Shown here piece after piece: positions 17,516 to 27,000 of a stretch of DNA of 64,000 nt (the stretch's first letter is position 1; every line of letters begins with the position of its first letter). Origin of the DNA: Flavobacterium cupriresistens (GTDB lineage Bacteria; Bacteroidota; Bacteroidia; Flavobacteriales; Flavobacteriaceae); NCBI RefSeq assembly GCF_020911925.1, contig NZ_CP087134.1, forward strand, positions 3,844,001 through 3,908,000, given 5' to 3'. A model generated the notes under the pieces. That model did not search any database. It had not been told where the DNA came from and saw nothing but the letters and a program-made list of their open reading frames with translations. The position numbers and the translations under genes were made by a program.

Positions 17516-17570
17516 TGCATTAATATGTAGATTTATCAAGCCTTTACAACCTAACATTTCATGGTTCGAT
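17483..17570 (+). repeat. Direct repeat copy 2 (right boundary of the 17-kb segment), with hairpin
   Basis: Nearly identical to 364-450: hairpin AGACAACTA/TAGTTGTCT followed by about 55 bp ending ATGGTTCGAT. It is not next to a tRNA here. It lies 20 bp from the stop of the Lrp gene and can serve as that gene's terminator. Confidence 0.8.
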
Positions 17571-17590
17571 TTAAATAAACCATCGCGGAA

Positions 17591-18043
17591 CTATCCATAC
17601 ATATTCTTTATCTCCGACATAACAAAGGTACTTTGGGTGCTCCCTATACTTTCAACTGATCCCAATTTATTAAACACAAAATCCTGATAATGCTTCATGT
17701 CTTTGGCAGAAACTTTCATTAAAAAGTCGTAATCTCCTGAGATATTGTAGCATTCCACAACTTCTTCTATTTTCATAATATCACTAACAAACTGATTCCC
17801 AATATTACGATCGTGCTGTTTCAGTTTGATATTACAGAAAACGATGAATCCTCTATTTAATTTTTCTGCATCCAGTAGTGCTATATACTTCTTAATATAA
17901 CCATTATTCTCTAATCTTTTAATCCGCTCAAAAACAGGCGATGCCGAAAGATTTACCATTTTAGCAAGCTCTTTCACAGTGTATTTAGAATTATCGTGTA
18001 GTATATTTAATAACTGAAGATCAATATCGTCTATTTGTTCCAT
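17591..18043 (-). CDS. Lrp/AsnC family transcriptional regulator, 150 aa
   Basis: The start at 18043 (MEQIDDIDLQLLNILHDNSK) gives the standard Lrp length; the open frame continues 52 codons upstream but with hydrophobic sequence atypical for the family. The N-terminal HTH is about residues 5-60 (YTVKELAKMVNLSASPVFERIKRLENNGYIKKY), followed by the RAM/AsnC effector domain about 65-145 (CYNISGDYDFLMKVSAKDM). Such proteins sense amino acids. It lies close to the SBF-like transporter and methionine synthase genes on the same strand, so control of methionine genes is possible but unproven. Confidence 0.88.
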   Translation of the reverse strand: MEQIDDIDLQLLNILHDNSKYTVKELAKMVNLSASPVFERIKRLENNGYIKKYIALLDAEKLNRGFIVFCNIKLKQHDRNIGNQFVSDIMKIEEVVECYNISGDYDFLMKVSAKDMKHYQDFVFNKLGSVESIGSTQSTFVMSEIKNMYG

Positions 18044-18401
18044 TGAATATTTTACTTTAAACAGGTTTAATTTATTTACAATAACAGAATAAAACTCTTC
18101 AAATATAACCAAAAACAACACAAAAATCTTCTTTTGTACAAACTGAAAACATATTATACTACAAAGTTTATTTTCGCAGTATAAAAAACCAAAACACACT
18201 ATTTTATCACAGGGAATGATGGAGTTGATGCCTTTTACTTGTTCAAAGCTAAAACTATCTTAATCGTGATGACAGCTATAATTTTGATGATCTAATAGTT
18301 TTTGCATTAAAATTGTAATCGCTTGACGTCGTTTTAAAATCTATCTTTATCCTTAGGTACACTTTATTAAAAAAAGATAAAGGGCCGTGTCATAACTAAA
18401 A
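18044..18401. other. Intergenic region, no gene seen
   Basis: About 360 bp holding the promoter side of the Lrp gene and the 3' side of the transporter gene. No hairpin, RNA or coding signal stands out. Confidence 0.5.
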
Positions 18402-19394
18402 TTATACTTCTTTTCGGCGAGCCATACCCTGAGCGATGATACTAGCAGCAATCAATTGCAAGGCATGATAAAGCATGAGTGGCAGCAATACGATGCCGGT
18501 GATGGTACTGTGTTGAAAAAGTACTTTTGACATAACAGTGCCGTGTACCAATGACTTTTTAGACCCACAGAATAAGACAGTGATACGATCTTCATCTGAA
18601 AAACCAAACAGGCGGCTGAGTAGTCCGACACAAAAGAATACGGTAAAAAACAATACCATCATCCCTGCAGCGAGCCCGGCAAGTTCAAGGGCGGTGAAGC
18701 CTTCAAAAAGATGTTGGGAAAATGACTTGCAAAACGACGTGTAAATAATTGTTAGAATAACTGCCTGATCGAAATATTTGAGCTGCTTCTTGTATTTTTC
18801 GGCAATAGCGCCGAAACGGGAATTGAGGCTTATACCAATGATGACGGGCAGCAAGACTTGCAGAATCAACTTTGTGCCGATTTGAGTGACATCAAAATCA
18901 CCTGTTGCAGAAGCTATAAACAGCCCAACCCAGAGCGGCGTAACCACTACTCCGATCAAACTGGAAATACTCGCATTGAAAATGGCTGCGGGAATGTTTC
19001 CCTTGGCGATGGAAACCATGACCACCGAAGAGGATACTGTAGACGGCAAAGCTGCCAGAAAAAATACACCTAGCCAAAGTAGTTCGAAACCGTTATTGAC
19101 AAACAACGGACGAAATGCCAAAACAATGAGCGGAAAAAATAAAAAGGTTGTCAACTGGACGACAATGTGCATTTTCCAGTTGGAAAGTCCGGCTTTTAGT
19201 TTCTCAACACTCAGTCGTAAGCCATAAAATAAGAAAATCAAGGAAACGCCAGCATTGGCAATCTCTTCCAGTGAAACAGGTTCTTTGACCATGCCTGGCT
19301 TTGGCAAAAAATAAGCCATCAGAATCATGGTGGCTATCATTAGCAGGAAACCGTCGAAACCTGCTTTTTTTAATACTTCTAATAATTTCTTCAA
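18402..19394 (-). CDS. Bile acid:sodium symporter-like (SBF-like/YfeH) transporter, 330 aa
   Basis: Ten-TM transporter of the BASS/SBF-like type (PF13593 branch, E. coli YfeH). Hydrophobic segments run through the whole length. FFLAALPSTVSSSVVMVSIAKGN (about residues 112-134) and FCGSKKSLVHGTVMSK (about 277-292) are the two conserved crossover motifs of the fold. Such proteins move organic anions, and many have no known substrate. It lies downstream of mesD on the same strand, 165 bp apart, with a hairpin in between. Confidence 0.85.
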   Translation of the reverse strand: MKKLLEVLKKAGFDGFLLMIATMILMAYFLPKPGMVKEPVSLEEIANAGVSLIFLFYGLRLSVEKLKAGLSNWKMHIVVQLTTFLFFPLIVLAFRPLFVNNGFELLWLGVFFLAALPSTVSSSVVMVSIAKGNIPAAIFNASISSLIGVVVTPLWVGLFIASATGDFDVTQIGTKLILQVLLPVIIGISLNSRFGAIAEKYKKQLKYFDQAVILTIIYTSFCKSFSQHLFEGFTALELAGLAAGMMVLFFTVFFCVGLLSRLFGFSDEDRITVLFCGSKKSLVHGTVMSKVLFQHSTITGIVLLPLMLYHALQLIAASIIAQGMARRKEV

Positions 19395-19559
19395 TTTGTT
19401 TTAAATATTATTCCTCCGTAGAGTTAAGGTTACAAAATATCTTACGCAGATAAACGTGGATTCTCCAGATTCATTAGTCTGTCCGCAGAGTCGCTCTGTT
19501 AAATTATACGGACAGCAGGCTTCAAACAAGGAAACCCTATTCAAATTAATACATGGAGA
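19395..19559 (-). other. Intergenic spacer with a 7-bp hairpin between mesD and transporter
   Basis: On the minus strand CTGTCCG...CGGACAG encloses an AT-rich loop containing a second small inverted repeat (AACAGAG/CTCTG). A purine-rich GGAGGAATAA occurs about 35 bp before the transporter start. It could be a terminator-like or processing structure; no T-run follows. Confidence 0.35.
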
Positions 19560-20591
19560 CTAAATCCCAAGTTCTTTTCGTATAATTTCTGCTCCTGCGC
19601 TTAAAGCACTTAACTTGCCACTAGCTACGTTTCGAGATAGCGGGGCCATACCGCAGTTTGTAGAAGGGTAAAGATTTTCGGCATCTACAAACTCAAGCGC
19701 TTTACGCAGGGTATCCGCTACTTCTTCCGGTGTTTCGATAGTGTTGGTTGCCACATCAATAGCACCGACCATCACTTTTTTACCGCGAACTAGTTCCATT
19801 AAATCTAAAGGCACATTGGAGTTGTGACATTCTAAAGACACGATATCAATTTTAGATTTTTGAATTTTCGGAAAAATTTCTTCGTATTGTCGCCACTCTG
19901 AACCTAATGTCTTTTTCCAATCCGTATTTGCTTGTATTCCATAACCATAGCAAATATGAACCGCGGTTTGACAGTGTAAACCTTCAATGGCTCTTTCTAA
20001 TGCTGCCATTCCCCAATCGTTTACTTCATCAAAGAACACATTAAATGCAGGTTCATCAAACTGGATAATATTTACCCCCGCGTCTTGAAGTTCTCTTGCT
20101 TCTTCATTGAGTGCTTTCGCAAATTCCCACGCCAATTTTTCCCGGCTTTTATAATGGTCGTCGTACAAGGTGTCTACCATTGTCAGAGGGCCTGGCAATG
20201 CCCATTTTATAGGCTTATTAGTCTGTTTACGTAAAAACTTAGCATCTTCAACAAAAACTGCTTTTTGACGTGCAATCTCCCCTACAACCACTGGAACACT
20301 CGCGTCATAACGGTTACGGATTTTTACTGTTTTGCGATTTTCAAAATCTACACCGCTTAAATGCTCGATAAAAGTCGTTACAAAATGCTGGCGTGTCTGC
20401 TCGCCGTCACAAATGATATCCAGATCTGCCAATTGTTGTTCCTGAAGTGAAATGCGTAAAGCATCTTGCTTCCCTTCAAGTAGCTGATCGCCTTCTAATT
20501 TCCATGGTGACCAAAGTTTTTGGGGTGGTGCAAGCCAGGCAGGTTTGGGTAAACTTCCAACAATAGAGGTGGGTAATAATAATTTCTTCAT
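19560..20591 (-). CDS. mesD: Folate-independent methionine synthase core protein MesD (MetE C-terminal-like), 343 aa
   Basis: Corresponds only to the catalytic C-terminal half of cobalamin-independent methionine synthase (MetE); the N-terminal folate-binding half is absent. Zinc ligands are visible: His212 and Cys214 (AVHICYGYG) and Cys313 (PSTNCGMAPLSR); Glu237 or Glu238 probably supplies the fourth. The start MKKLLLPTSIVGSLPKP and FDEPAF (about 178-183) are family marks. It is paired, 30 bp downstream, with a DUF1852 gene; that pairing is what defines the MesD/MesX system, which makes methionine from homocysteine without methyl-folate and needs oxygen. The methyl donor is still not established, as far as I know. 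Confidence 0.88.
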   Translation of the reverse strand: MKKLLLPTSIVGSLPKPAWLAPPQKLWSPWKLEGDQLLEGKQDALRISLQEQQLADLDIICDGEQTRQHFVTTFIEHLSGVDFENRKTVKIRNRYDASVPVVVGEIARQKAVFVEDAKFLRKQTNKPIKWALPGPLTMVDTLYDDHYKSREKLAWEFAKALNEEARELQDAGVNIIQFDEPAFNVFFDEVNDWGMAALERAIEGLHCQTAVHICYGYGIQANTDWKKTLGSEWRQYEEIFPKIQKSKIDIVSLECHNSNVPLDLMELVRGKKVMVGAIDVATNTIETPEEVADTLRKALEFVDAENLYPSTNCGMAPLSRNVASGKLSALSAGAEIIRKELGI

Positions 20592-20621
20592 AATAGTATA
20601 ATTTTAATGCGTTGTAATCAA

Positions 20622-21674
20622 TTAAAGGGTAAAATTAGCAGACCATTGTTCCAGGAGACTTTTGTAAGGCTTAATGAAATGCTCTTCTGCATATTTACCC
20701 TGTTCAACAGCCAATTGGCTGCGCTCTTCGCGGTCATAAACTACGCGAGTCAGTGAATAATCTTCGTGTTTAAGACTAGGTTGATAGATTTTCCCAGCCA
20801 CTGAATTTGCGTTGTAAATTTCAGCGCGGTAAATCTTCTGGAAAGTCTCCATCGTGCTGATTGAGCTGATTAGTCCAAGATCAGTATAATCAGCAAGTAG
20901 ATCTCCGGAATGATAAAAAGCCATTGGTGCCACACTATTCGGAGGCATGAAAAAACGAACTTTTAAGCCCATTTTAGAGAAATATTCATCCGTGATAGAA
21001 TACTGATCCTGCAGATACTCAAAACCCAGAACCGGATGCTGATACTCCGTGCGCGTATAAGTTTTGTTGGTCGATACACTTAGACAAATGATCGGTGACA
21101 TCTTAAAGTGCTCTTTATAAGTGGCTGAATTCACAAAGCACTTATAAAGTTTTCCGTGCAAATCACCAAAATTTTCAGGAATGCAAAAATTAGATTTATC
21201 TTTATTGTGCTCGATCAATAAAATACTGAAATCATAATCACGAACATAAGAAGAAAAATTATTTCCGGCAATACCTTCGATCTGCTGACCCGTCTTGTGG
21301 TCAAAAATATTCGTTTTTAAAACTTCAATCAACGGCAGATTGTTAATACTATTCTTATCATCAATACGCATCGTTACTGTGATGATTTCAAGTTCTACAA
21401 GATAACGATCCGCTTTTGGATTATCCAGATGAGCCAATGCATTGAATCGATTGTTAATCATATTTAAGGCATTACGTAAGTTTTGTTGGCGATTAGCTCC
21501 CCTAGCCAAGTTGGCAAAATTGGTTGTCAAACGCGTTTGACTTGAGGGGTGATAGTTTTCATCTAAACAAGTACTCTCTAGTGTGAATGCAAAATCATTC
21601 TTGATTGTATTCTGGGTGTTTTCAATATCCTGCTTTTCGTGTATTCCCCTATTTTCTTGTATGTTCGCTTTCAT
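20622..21674 (-). CDS. mesX: MesX (DUF1852), partner of MesD, 350 aa
   Basis: DUF1852 family protein, known to be required with MesD for methionine synthesis and suspected to be an oxygenase-like partner. The conserved run FAFTLESTCLDENYHPSSQTR...TNFANLARG...QNLRNAL near the N-terminus and FFMPPNSVAPMAFYHSGDLLADYT in the middle are the parts I recognise. I start it at 21674 (MKANIQENRG); an ATG 11 codons upstream is possible. It is the first gene of the mesX-mesD operon. A TATATTTG -7-like box lies at 21808-21801. No SAM riboswitch was seen in the 230-bp upstream region. Confidence 0.85.
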   Translation of the reverse strand: MKANIQENRGIHEKQDIENTQNTIKNDFAFTLESTCLDENYHPSSQTRLTTNFANLARGANRQQNLRNALNMINNRFNALAHLDNPKADRYLVELEIITVTMRIDDKNSINNLPLIEVLKTNIFDHKTGQQIEGIAGNNFSSYVRDYDFSILLIEHNKDKSNFCIPENFGDLHGKLYKCFVNSATYKEHFKMSPIICLSVSTNKTYTRTEYQHPVLGFEYLQDQYSITDEYFSKMGLKVRFFMPPNSVAPMAFYHSGDLLADYTDLGLISSISTMETFQKIYRAEIYNANSVAGKIYQPSLKHEDYSLTRVVYDREERSQLAVEQGKYAEEHFIKPYKSLLEQWSANFTL

Positions 21675-21800
21675 CTGATGACAACTTTTAGTTTTTTTAC
21701 CCTGCAAAATTGAAAATAAAAGATTTAATATTTTATATAAACCAAAAATTCAGATAATAATTCTTTTTTTATAAACTTTTGAGGATTATTAATCTTTATA

Positions 21801-21808
21801 CAAATATA
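21801..21808 (-). promoter_or_regulatory. Possible -7 box for the mesXD operon
   Basis: CAAATATA on the plus strand reads TATATTTG on the minus strand (TAnnTTTG). It lies about 127 bp before the mesX ATG. There is no matching TTG at the usual spacing, so this is a weak call. Confidence 0.4.
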
Positions 21809-21910
21809 ATAATGAAAGAAAACAGATAATTATTCTTTAGGGAACCAGGATATGACTGATTTGAATTTTCCTACAGCAACTCAAGACTCGAAAAAGAAAA
21901 CAATATAATT

Positions 21911-21918
21911 TATCTTTG
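21911..21918 (+). promoter_or_regulatory. -7 promoter box of the nitroreductase gene
   Basis: TATCTTTG, a perfect TAnnTTTG match, 24 bp upstream of the ATG at 21943. It excludes the in-frame TTG at 21916 as a start. No good TTG is found 19 bp upstream. Confidence 0.6.
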
Positions 21919-21942
21919 ACAAAACTTAAGATAGATATTGTA

Positions 21943-22572
21943 ATGAATTTGATAGAAAATTTAAAATGGCGTTACGCCGCAAAAGCCTACAGCGCCCTTA
22001 AAGTAACAGAAGAAAAGGTTGATCAGATATTAGAAGCTATAAATCTTTCAGCATCTTCTTGTGGTCTGCAGTCTTACCGTATTTTTGTTGTAAGCAACCC
22101 GGAAATCCAAAAAAAATTAGGTGCTGACTCGTATAATGGACAGATTAGCTCCTGCTCTCATTTGTTGGTTTTTGCTGCATTTAATGACGTGACTCCGACT
22201 TACATTGACGATTACATGGCAATGACAGAAAAGCAAAGAGGTCTTGAAGCCGGTGCCTTATCAGGATTTAGAAATGGATTACATTCCTATTTTAGCGCTA
22301 TTAACACAGAGCAAAAAGTTCTTTGGGCTGCCAAACAGGCTTATATTGCACTAGGAACAGCACTTATTGCTGCGGCAGAATTGAAAGTGGACGCCACTCC
22401 TATCGAAGGATTTAATGCTTCTCTTATCGATGAAGTTTTGGGTTTACAAGAGAAAGGGCTACATTCCGCAGTTATTCTTGCTTTAGGATACCGTGATTTG
22501 GAAAAAGACTATATGGCAACTACGAAAAAAGTTCGTTTGCCTATAGATGAAATGATAACGAAAGTATATTAA
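21943..22572 (+). CDS. NAD(P)H-dependent nitroreductase-family oxidoreductase, 209 aa
   Basis: FMN enzyme of the NfsB-like nitroreductase family. MNLIENLKWRYAAKAYSA is the usual N-terminal 'W R x A x K x (Y/F)' motif. NLSASSCGLQSYRIFVVSNPEIQKKL covers the FMN-phosphate side, and LKVDATPIEGFN the C-terminal active-site segment. The start at ATG 21943 is chosen over an upstream TTG that overlaps the promoter box. It is divergent from the mes operon. Members reduce nitro compounds, quinones or flavins; the native substrate is not deducible. Confidence 0.9.
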   Translation: MNLIENLKWRYAAKAYSALKVTEEKVDQILEAINLSASSCGLQSYRIFVVSNPEIQKKLGADSYNGQISSCSHLLVFAAFNDVTPTYIDDYMAMTEKQRGLEAGALSGFRNGLHSYFSAINTEQKVLWAAKQAYIALGTALIAAAELKVDATPIEGFNASLIDEVLGLQEKGLHSAVILALGYRDLEKDYMATTKKVRLPIDEMITKVY

Positions 22573-22655
22573 TGTTATTCGATATCTGACAAAAAGGATG
22601 TTTTACGGGATATTTTTTTATCTTTGAAACTCAGGATTTTTAAGCCAAATGGCTT

Positions 22656-22663
22656 TATCTTTG
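22656..22663 (+). promoter_or_regulatory. -7 promoter box of the XRE regulator gene
   Basis: TATCTTTG, 26 bp before the ATG at 22690. A second identical box occurs at 22619-22626. Neither has a TTG exactly 19 bp upstream. Confidence 0.5.
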
Positions 22664-22689
22664 AGCTTTTAGAAAAATAGATATTCGTT

Positions 22690-23094
22690 ATGGAACAGAA
22701 AATACATCAGGGAAGAAACGTAAAACGTTTTAGAGAAATGCTTAACATAAAGCAAGAAGCATTGGCTTATGATCTAGGCGAAGACTGGAACCAAAAGAAA
22801 ATTTCTATGCTGGAGCAAAAAGATGTAATTGAAGACAATCTGTTGAAACAAATTTCGGCTGTATTAAAAATTCCTGTTGAAGCTTTTCAGAATTTTGATG
22901 AGGAACAGGCGATTAATATTATTTCTAATACATTTCATGATACTCAAGGCTTGATTAATTATAGCCCAACTTTCAATAATGATCCAATCGATAAATTGAT
23001 TAAACTTCACGAAGAAAAGATTGCTTTGTATGAGCGTATGTTGAAGGAGAAAGATGAGATGATGGTGAGGCTTGAGAAATTGATTGGTAAATAA
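22690..23094 (+). CDS. XRE-type helix-turn-helix regulator, 134 aa
   Basis: The N-terminal HTH covers about residues 6-65: GRNVKRFREMLNIKQEALAYDLGEDWNQKKISMLEQKDVIEDNLLKQISAVLKIPVEAF, a Cro/CI-type fold with the Gln-rich recognition turn. The C-terminal third is a coiled coil (KLIKLHEEKIALYERMLKEKDEMMVRLEKLIG), suggesting dimerisation. Common as a solitary regulator in Flavobacteriia, where it is often annotated only as a helix-turn-helix protein. Followed by a strong terminator. Confidence 0.85.
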   Translation: MEQKIHQGRNVKRFREMLNIKQEALAYDLGEDWNQKKISMLEQKDVIEDNLLKQISAVLKIPVEAFQNFDEEQAINIISNTFHDTQGLINYSPTFNNDPIDKLIKLHEEKIALYERMLKEKDEMMVRLEKLIGK

Positions 23095-23118
23095 TTATTT
23101 GTAAGGCATAATAATTTT

Positions 23119-23149
23119 AAAAAGAGACTTTTCGAGTCTCTTTTTTTTG
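23119..23149 (+). terminator. Rho-independent terminator after the XRE gene
   Basis: AAAGAGACT (23121-23129) pairs with AGTCTCTTT (23135-23143) and leads into a T-run, 25 bp after the XRE stop codon. Confidence 0.8.
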
Positions 23150-23283
23150 TTTTGGATCTACAGCGAGTCTTAATTAAATTTAGCACATAATTAGCATTTG
23201 CAAAATCATCTCAAATGCAAAAATAGCTTCCTACTAAGCCAATTACCAAATCCGTTGAAATGCCAATAAGCATCAATACTTTT

Positions 23284-23586
23284 TTATTTATTAGTAAAGT
23301 TTTCAATTAACCAAATGGCTACACTTGCTCTACAATCGTTAAAATTTTGTTTTTCATAAAAATTATTGAACCAATTTCTGTCTATTTTCTCGCCTCTGTT
23401 TTTAGCATTCTTTGCATCGATTAACCAATTCTTTGGTATTGACTTAAGTGGTTTATTTCCATTGAATTGGAATGACTGCGAATCTTTTTTATGAAGCCAT
23501 TTTTTAAATGAATAATTTCCATATAGCTGTTGACCGTCTTGTATATAATTACTCCGCAAAAAAGTATAGAATTCTATTCCTGTCAT
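23284..23586 (-). CDS. Small hypothetical protein, 100 aa
   Basis: Not recognised. MTGIEFYTFLRSNYIQDGQQ... has regularly spaced Trp/Phe/Tyr residues and a W-rich middle (FKKWLHKKDSQSFQFNG). The start at ATG 23586 is preferred over an in-frame TTG at 23610 that would overlap the neighbour. It begins 17 bp after the stop of the 77-aa gene at 23604 and is probably co-transcribed with it. It lies in the accessory patch with the restriction-modification gene. Confidence 0.6.
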   Translation of the reverse strand: MTGIEFYTFLRSNYIQDGQQLYGNYSFKKWLHKKDSQSFQFNGNKPLKSIPKNWLIDAKNAKNRGEKIDRNWFNNFYEKQNFNDCRASVAIWLIENFTNK

Positions 23587-23603
23587 TTTATTAGTATTTT
23601 TAA

Positions 23604-23837
23604 TTACCAATTTCCAAATTCTATTTGATCTTCAAATACATCTAAAGTGCCTGAGTATACTTCATTACCATCTTCGTATTTAGCAAAAATGTATAGAAAA
23701 TAATCCTTTTCGGGTTTTATTTCTTCCTTTAAATATGGATTATTAATATTTTTTTTAGGTAGCTTTTTAGTTGCACTGACAATACATCTTTTACCTAAGC
23801 AAACAACCTTTTGATTTATTTCGTATTTATTTTCCAT
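23604..23837 (-). CDS. Small hypothetical protein, 77 aa
   Basis: Not recognised. MENKYEINQKVVCLGKRCIVS looks like a small SH3-like or KOW-type beta domain (VxxLGKRCIV at the start, then alternating beta strands). It is acidic and ends FEDQIEFGNW. It follows directly after the attC-like repeat at 23891-24028, at the start of what may be a cassette, and is paired with the 100-aa gene. Confidence 0.6.
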   Translation of the reverse strand: MENKYEINQKVVCLGKRCIVSATKKLPKKNINNPYLKEEIKPEKDYFLYIFAKYEDGNEVYSGTLDVFEDQIEFGNW

Positions 23838-23890
23838 AATTAACAGTTTAAATTCTTTGTTTTTTATCGCTCACTTTTTGGTTTATCAAT

Positions 23891-24028
23891 GCTAACGTTC
23901 TGAAAATAAAGTTGGTTTGGAATTAAAGATGCAAGTTTTTTCCATTATGTACAAGTTTTCTAGGTACAAAACTATCTTTAAATTCAGTCAAATGCCCAAG
24001 TCTCTTGTACGGCTGTTATAGGCTGCCC
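23891..24028 (-). repeat. attC-like repeat B, between R-M gene and the 77-aa gene
   Basis: A direct repeat of 27351-27484. In the central 77 bp my hand alignment finds only eight differences, all of them transitions. The outer ends carry core-like sequences: GCTAACG at the left and GCTGTTATAGGC at the right (plus strand), resembling the inverse and core sites of integron attC elements with an insertion. The flanking stem seen in copy A is eroded here. Confidence 0.6.
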
Positions 24029-24059
24029 TTTTTTAATTTGTTATTTTCAATTTACCTAA

Positions 24060-27000
24060 CTATTCTAAATATTTTTTTAATACATTTTCTCTTTTTGTTT
24101 TTAGTATTGAAGATTTCATATTTACATCTTTTTCAATTATTGTTATTTCATCAATAATTTTTTGCTGGATATTCTTTGGAGGATGAGGAATTTTAAAACT
24201 TTTTAAAACCCCTAAATTAACGTGTTTTACTCCTGGATTATTTACTAGATCAGCCATTCTATAACCATACATATTTAGAAAATGTCCTAAATACTCTGGA
24301 TAAATTTCTTCTTCATTACAAATGATAGCGTTAATTTGTTGGTTTGTTGTAATTTGAATTGTATTTATAGCTACACGTCCAATTGTTGCAGTGCAACTGA
24401 TTAAAACTGAATTAACAGGTATAATTCTTACTTTTCTATCCTCTAAAGCTTTGTTTGAAACATATAAATTCGAACTATTTACATAGATAGTATCTTTAGG
24501 AAATTCAGGTATATTTAACCAAGGTATATCATTTTCAGACCAATAAGAAACATCTTGTTTGGATGGTGTATTCCCATTAATAATATCAATCGATAATTTT
24601 TTAATTGGAGATAAAGGCCATTTTGTTTTAAAAATAACATCTTTACGTGGTATCAAATTTAATTCTTTCTCAAAATGAAATGCATTAAAATTCATTAGAT
24701 TGAATAATTCAATTCTTGTGACATTCTTTGATAAACTTGAATCAATAGGTAATGATTCATTCAAAAAAGATTTATAAATATACGTACTTACTTTTTTCTC
24801 ATCTAGTTTCGTGGTTTCAGAATAAAGTTTAGATTTCATTGTTCCGTCTACAGTTCTATATAATTTCAAACCTTCGTATCCTCTTCTCTTACTTATTTCG
24901 TAACCTATAAAATCTTTTTCAGCTTTCTTTTCGCCTACATTTACTATTATTACTTCTTGTGAGTAAGTCAATAAAAAGAATAAAATTTTTATCTTTTCAA
25001 TGGATATTACTTTATCAAAGAACATTTTGTTTATAATTTGCTCTTGCTGCTTTGAGTCTAAATCAGTAAAGTTTTTTTTCTGTTTGAACTGTTTAATTTC
25101 TGTTAACTCGTTAAAAGATATTTTGTATTCAATAAATTTTTCGTCTTCTAGTACGTTTTCATTTGGATTTTGACTAATGAAACTTATATAATCATCAATA
25201 TTAATATTGGTAAATGTATTTTCAACGTAAGTTGAAAATGCATTTTCAATATTATTTATAGTTAAGTCTTTTGGAGATTTAAAAAATTTAGTGATATAAT
25301 TTTCAATTTTTTTCCAATCATTATTATCTCTTCTTTCCATAAAGAAAGTAGAAGTTGTGGTACCAGTATCAGCAAATGTATTTTTTCCAAATTGTACTAT
25401 GGATTTAATTTTAAAGTATTTAAAAATAATATCACGAGCATCTTCATAAATACCTGACTTACTTAAAATTGAACTAGGTAATATGACACCTGCAAAACCA
25501 CCAACCTTTAGTAATTGTTTTGTTCTTTCAATGAATAAACATTCTATCTCAGAACTACTATCAGTTATTTTATTAAATAATTCAAATGATTCATCGCCAT
25601 TTTTTAACGAGTTTTTAAAAGCGGAAACTGAATATGGAGGATTAGCAACAAGAATATCAAATTGACCATTGTCTTTGGAATCATCACTGTTAACTTCTTT
25701 TAATTTACCTATATATTCTATGCTTTTTTGAAAATGGTCTAAGCCATCAGCGTGAATTACATTAGCTAAACCATCACCATTTAAAAAACAACTTACTTTC
25801 GCTGTTTTTACTAAACGATAATCAGCTTCTATTCCATAAACATAGTCATAAGCCCAATCAAATGAAGATTCTCTCCAACTTTTTAATTTTGATCTAACAG
25901 ACGGACGTTGTTTGTCTGCATCAATGTTTTCAATTATTGTTTGAACCTCGTCCATAGTTTCAGTTAAAAAGTGCCCACTACCAGCCGCATAATCAATAAT
26001 GTAAGGTAGAAATTGTGTTTCATCATTATTGATTTTATCTTTAATAAGTTCTGCCATAGGCAATGATGAAACAATAAATTTTGCAATTGGTACAGGAGTG
26101 AAAAATTGACCTGCTTCTTGCTTTACACCAGTACTTAATAATAATTCAAAAAAGTCTCCTAAAAACTGTTGTTTATGACCATAACGAATTTGAAAAGGTT
26201 GTAATAATTCTACTACTTCTTTTACTACAGATGCATTCTCTAAAAAAGATTTTTCGTCAAATACTTCTTTGAAGGCAAATTCATTATTTTTGTGAAGTCT
26301 AACACGAGTAAACATTTCTCTTATTTGTTCTCTTACATCGGGGTCAAGAGCGTAAAGTTTCTCACTTACTTGGTCATCATTATAATCTGTAACTTCTTTA
26401 GTCAGATATTCTCTCATCCCTTTTTTATATAGGTCTGAAAGTCTTTTTTGAAGTTCTTCATTATTATCAGATTCTAACCATTGAAAACTTAACTCTTCTT
26501 CTGGTTTACAATCTTCATCAACAATTTTGCAAAGAAATAAATTAAAAATTTTATTAAATGCATTTGACTTATCTGAAACTACATTATGCCTTAAAATTTC
26601 TGCAAATTGATGAAAAATACGACTACTATCTTCTTCTGTAAGTTCTTTTAATCTGTTTCGAGTTAGTGCTTTAATTTCAATATCATATGCATTGGCCCAA
26701 CTCTCAAAAATACCATTATCTTTAAAGTTTTTATTCCAATGGTCAAATATTTCTTTTTGATTGCTCAATACTGTCCATTGCTCATCAACTTGGACAATAT
26801 CGTTTATAAACTCAATTTTTCCAGAGTTAAACCTCGAAGCATATAGACATAAATATTGGGCTGCTTTATCTTGTTGGAAGTAAGAAAATAGCTGTCCTCC
26901 ATCTCTCTGCATTTTCTTTTTTTCATTTTCGTATTCACTGCCCCAAGTCTTACACTCAATCATCAAATATGCTTTATTGTCTGAATTTGTGATAAGTATG

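Noticed and set aside
17483..17570. A second tRNA-Arg near the repeat copy
   Set aside because: The repeat starts after the tRNA end; the bases before it do not form any part of a cloverleaf.
364..17570. Prophage or integrative element between the direct repeats
   Set aside because: No integrase, relaxase, phage or conjugation gene is present; only the boundary repeat is unusual.
21675..21942. SAM riboswitch upstream of mesX
   Set aside because: The region is AT-rich and lacks the paired elements of known SAM riboswitch classes.
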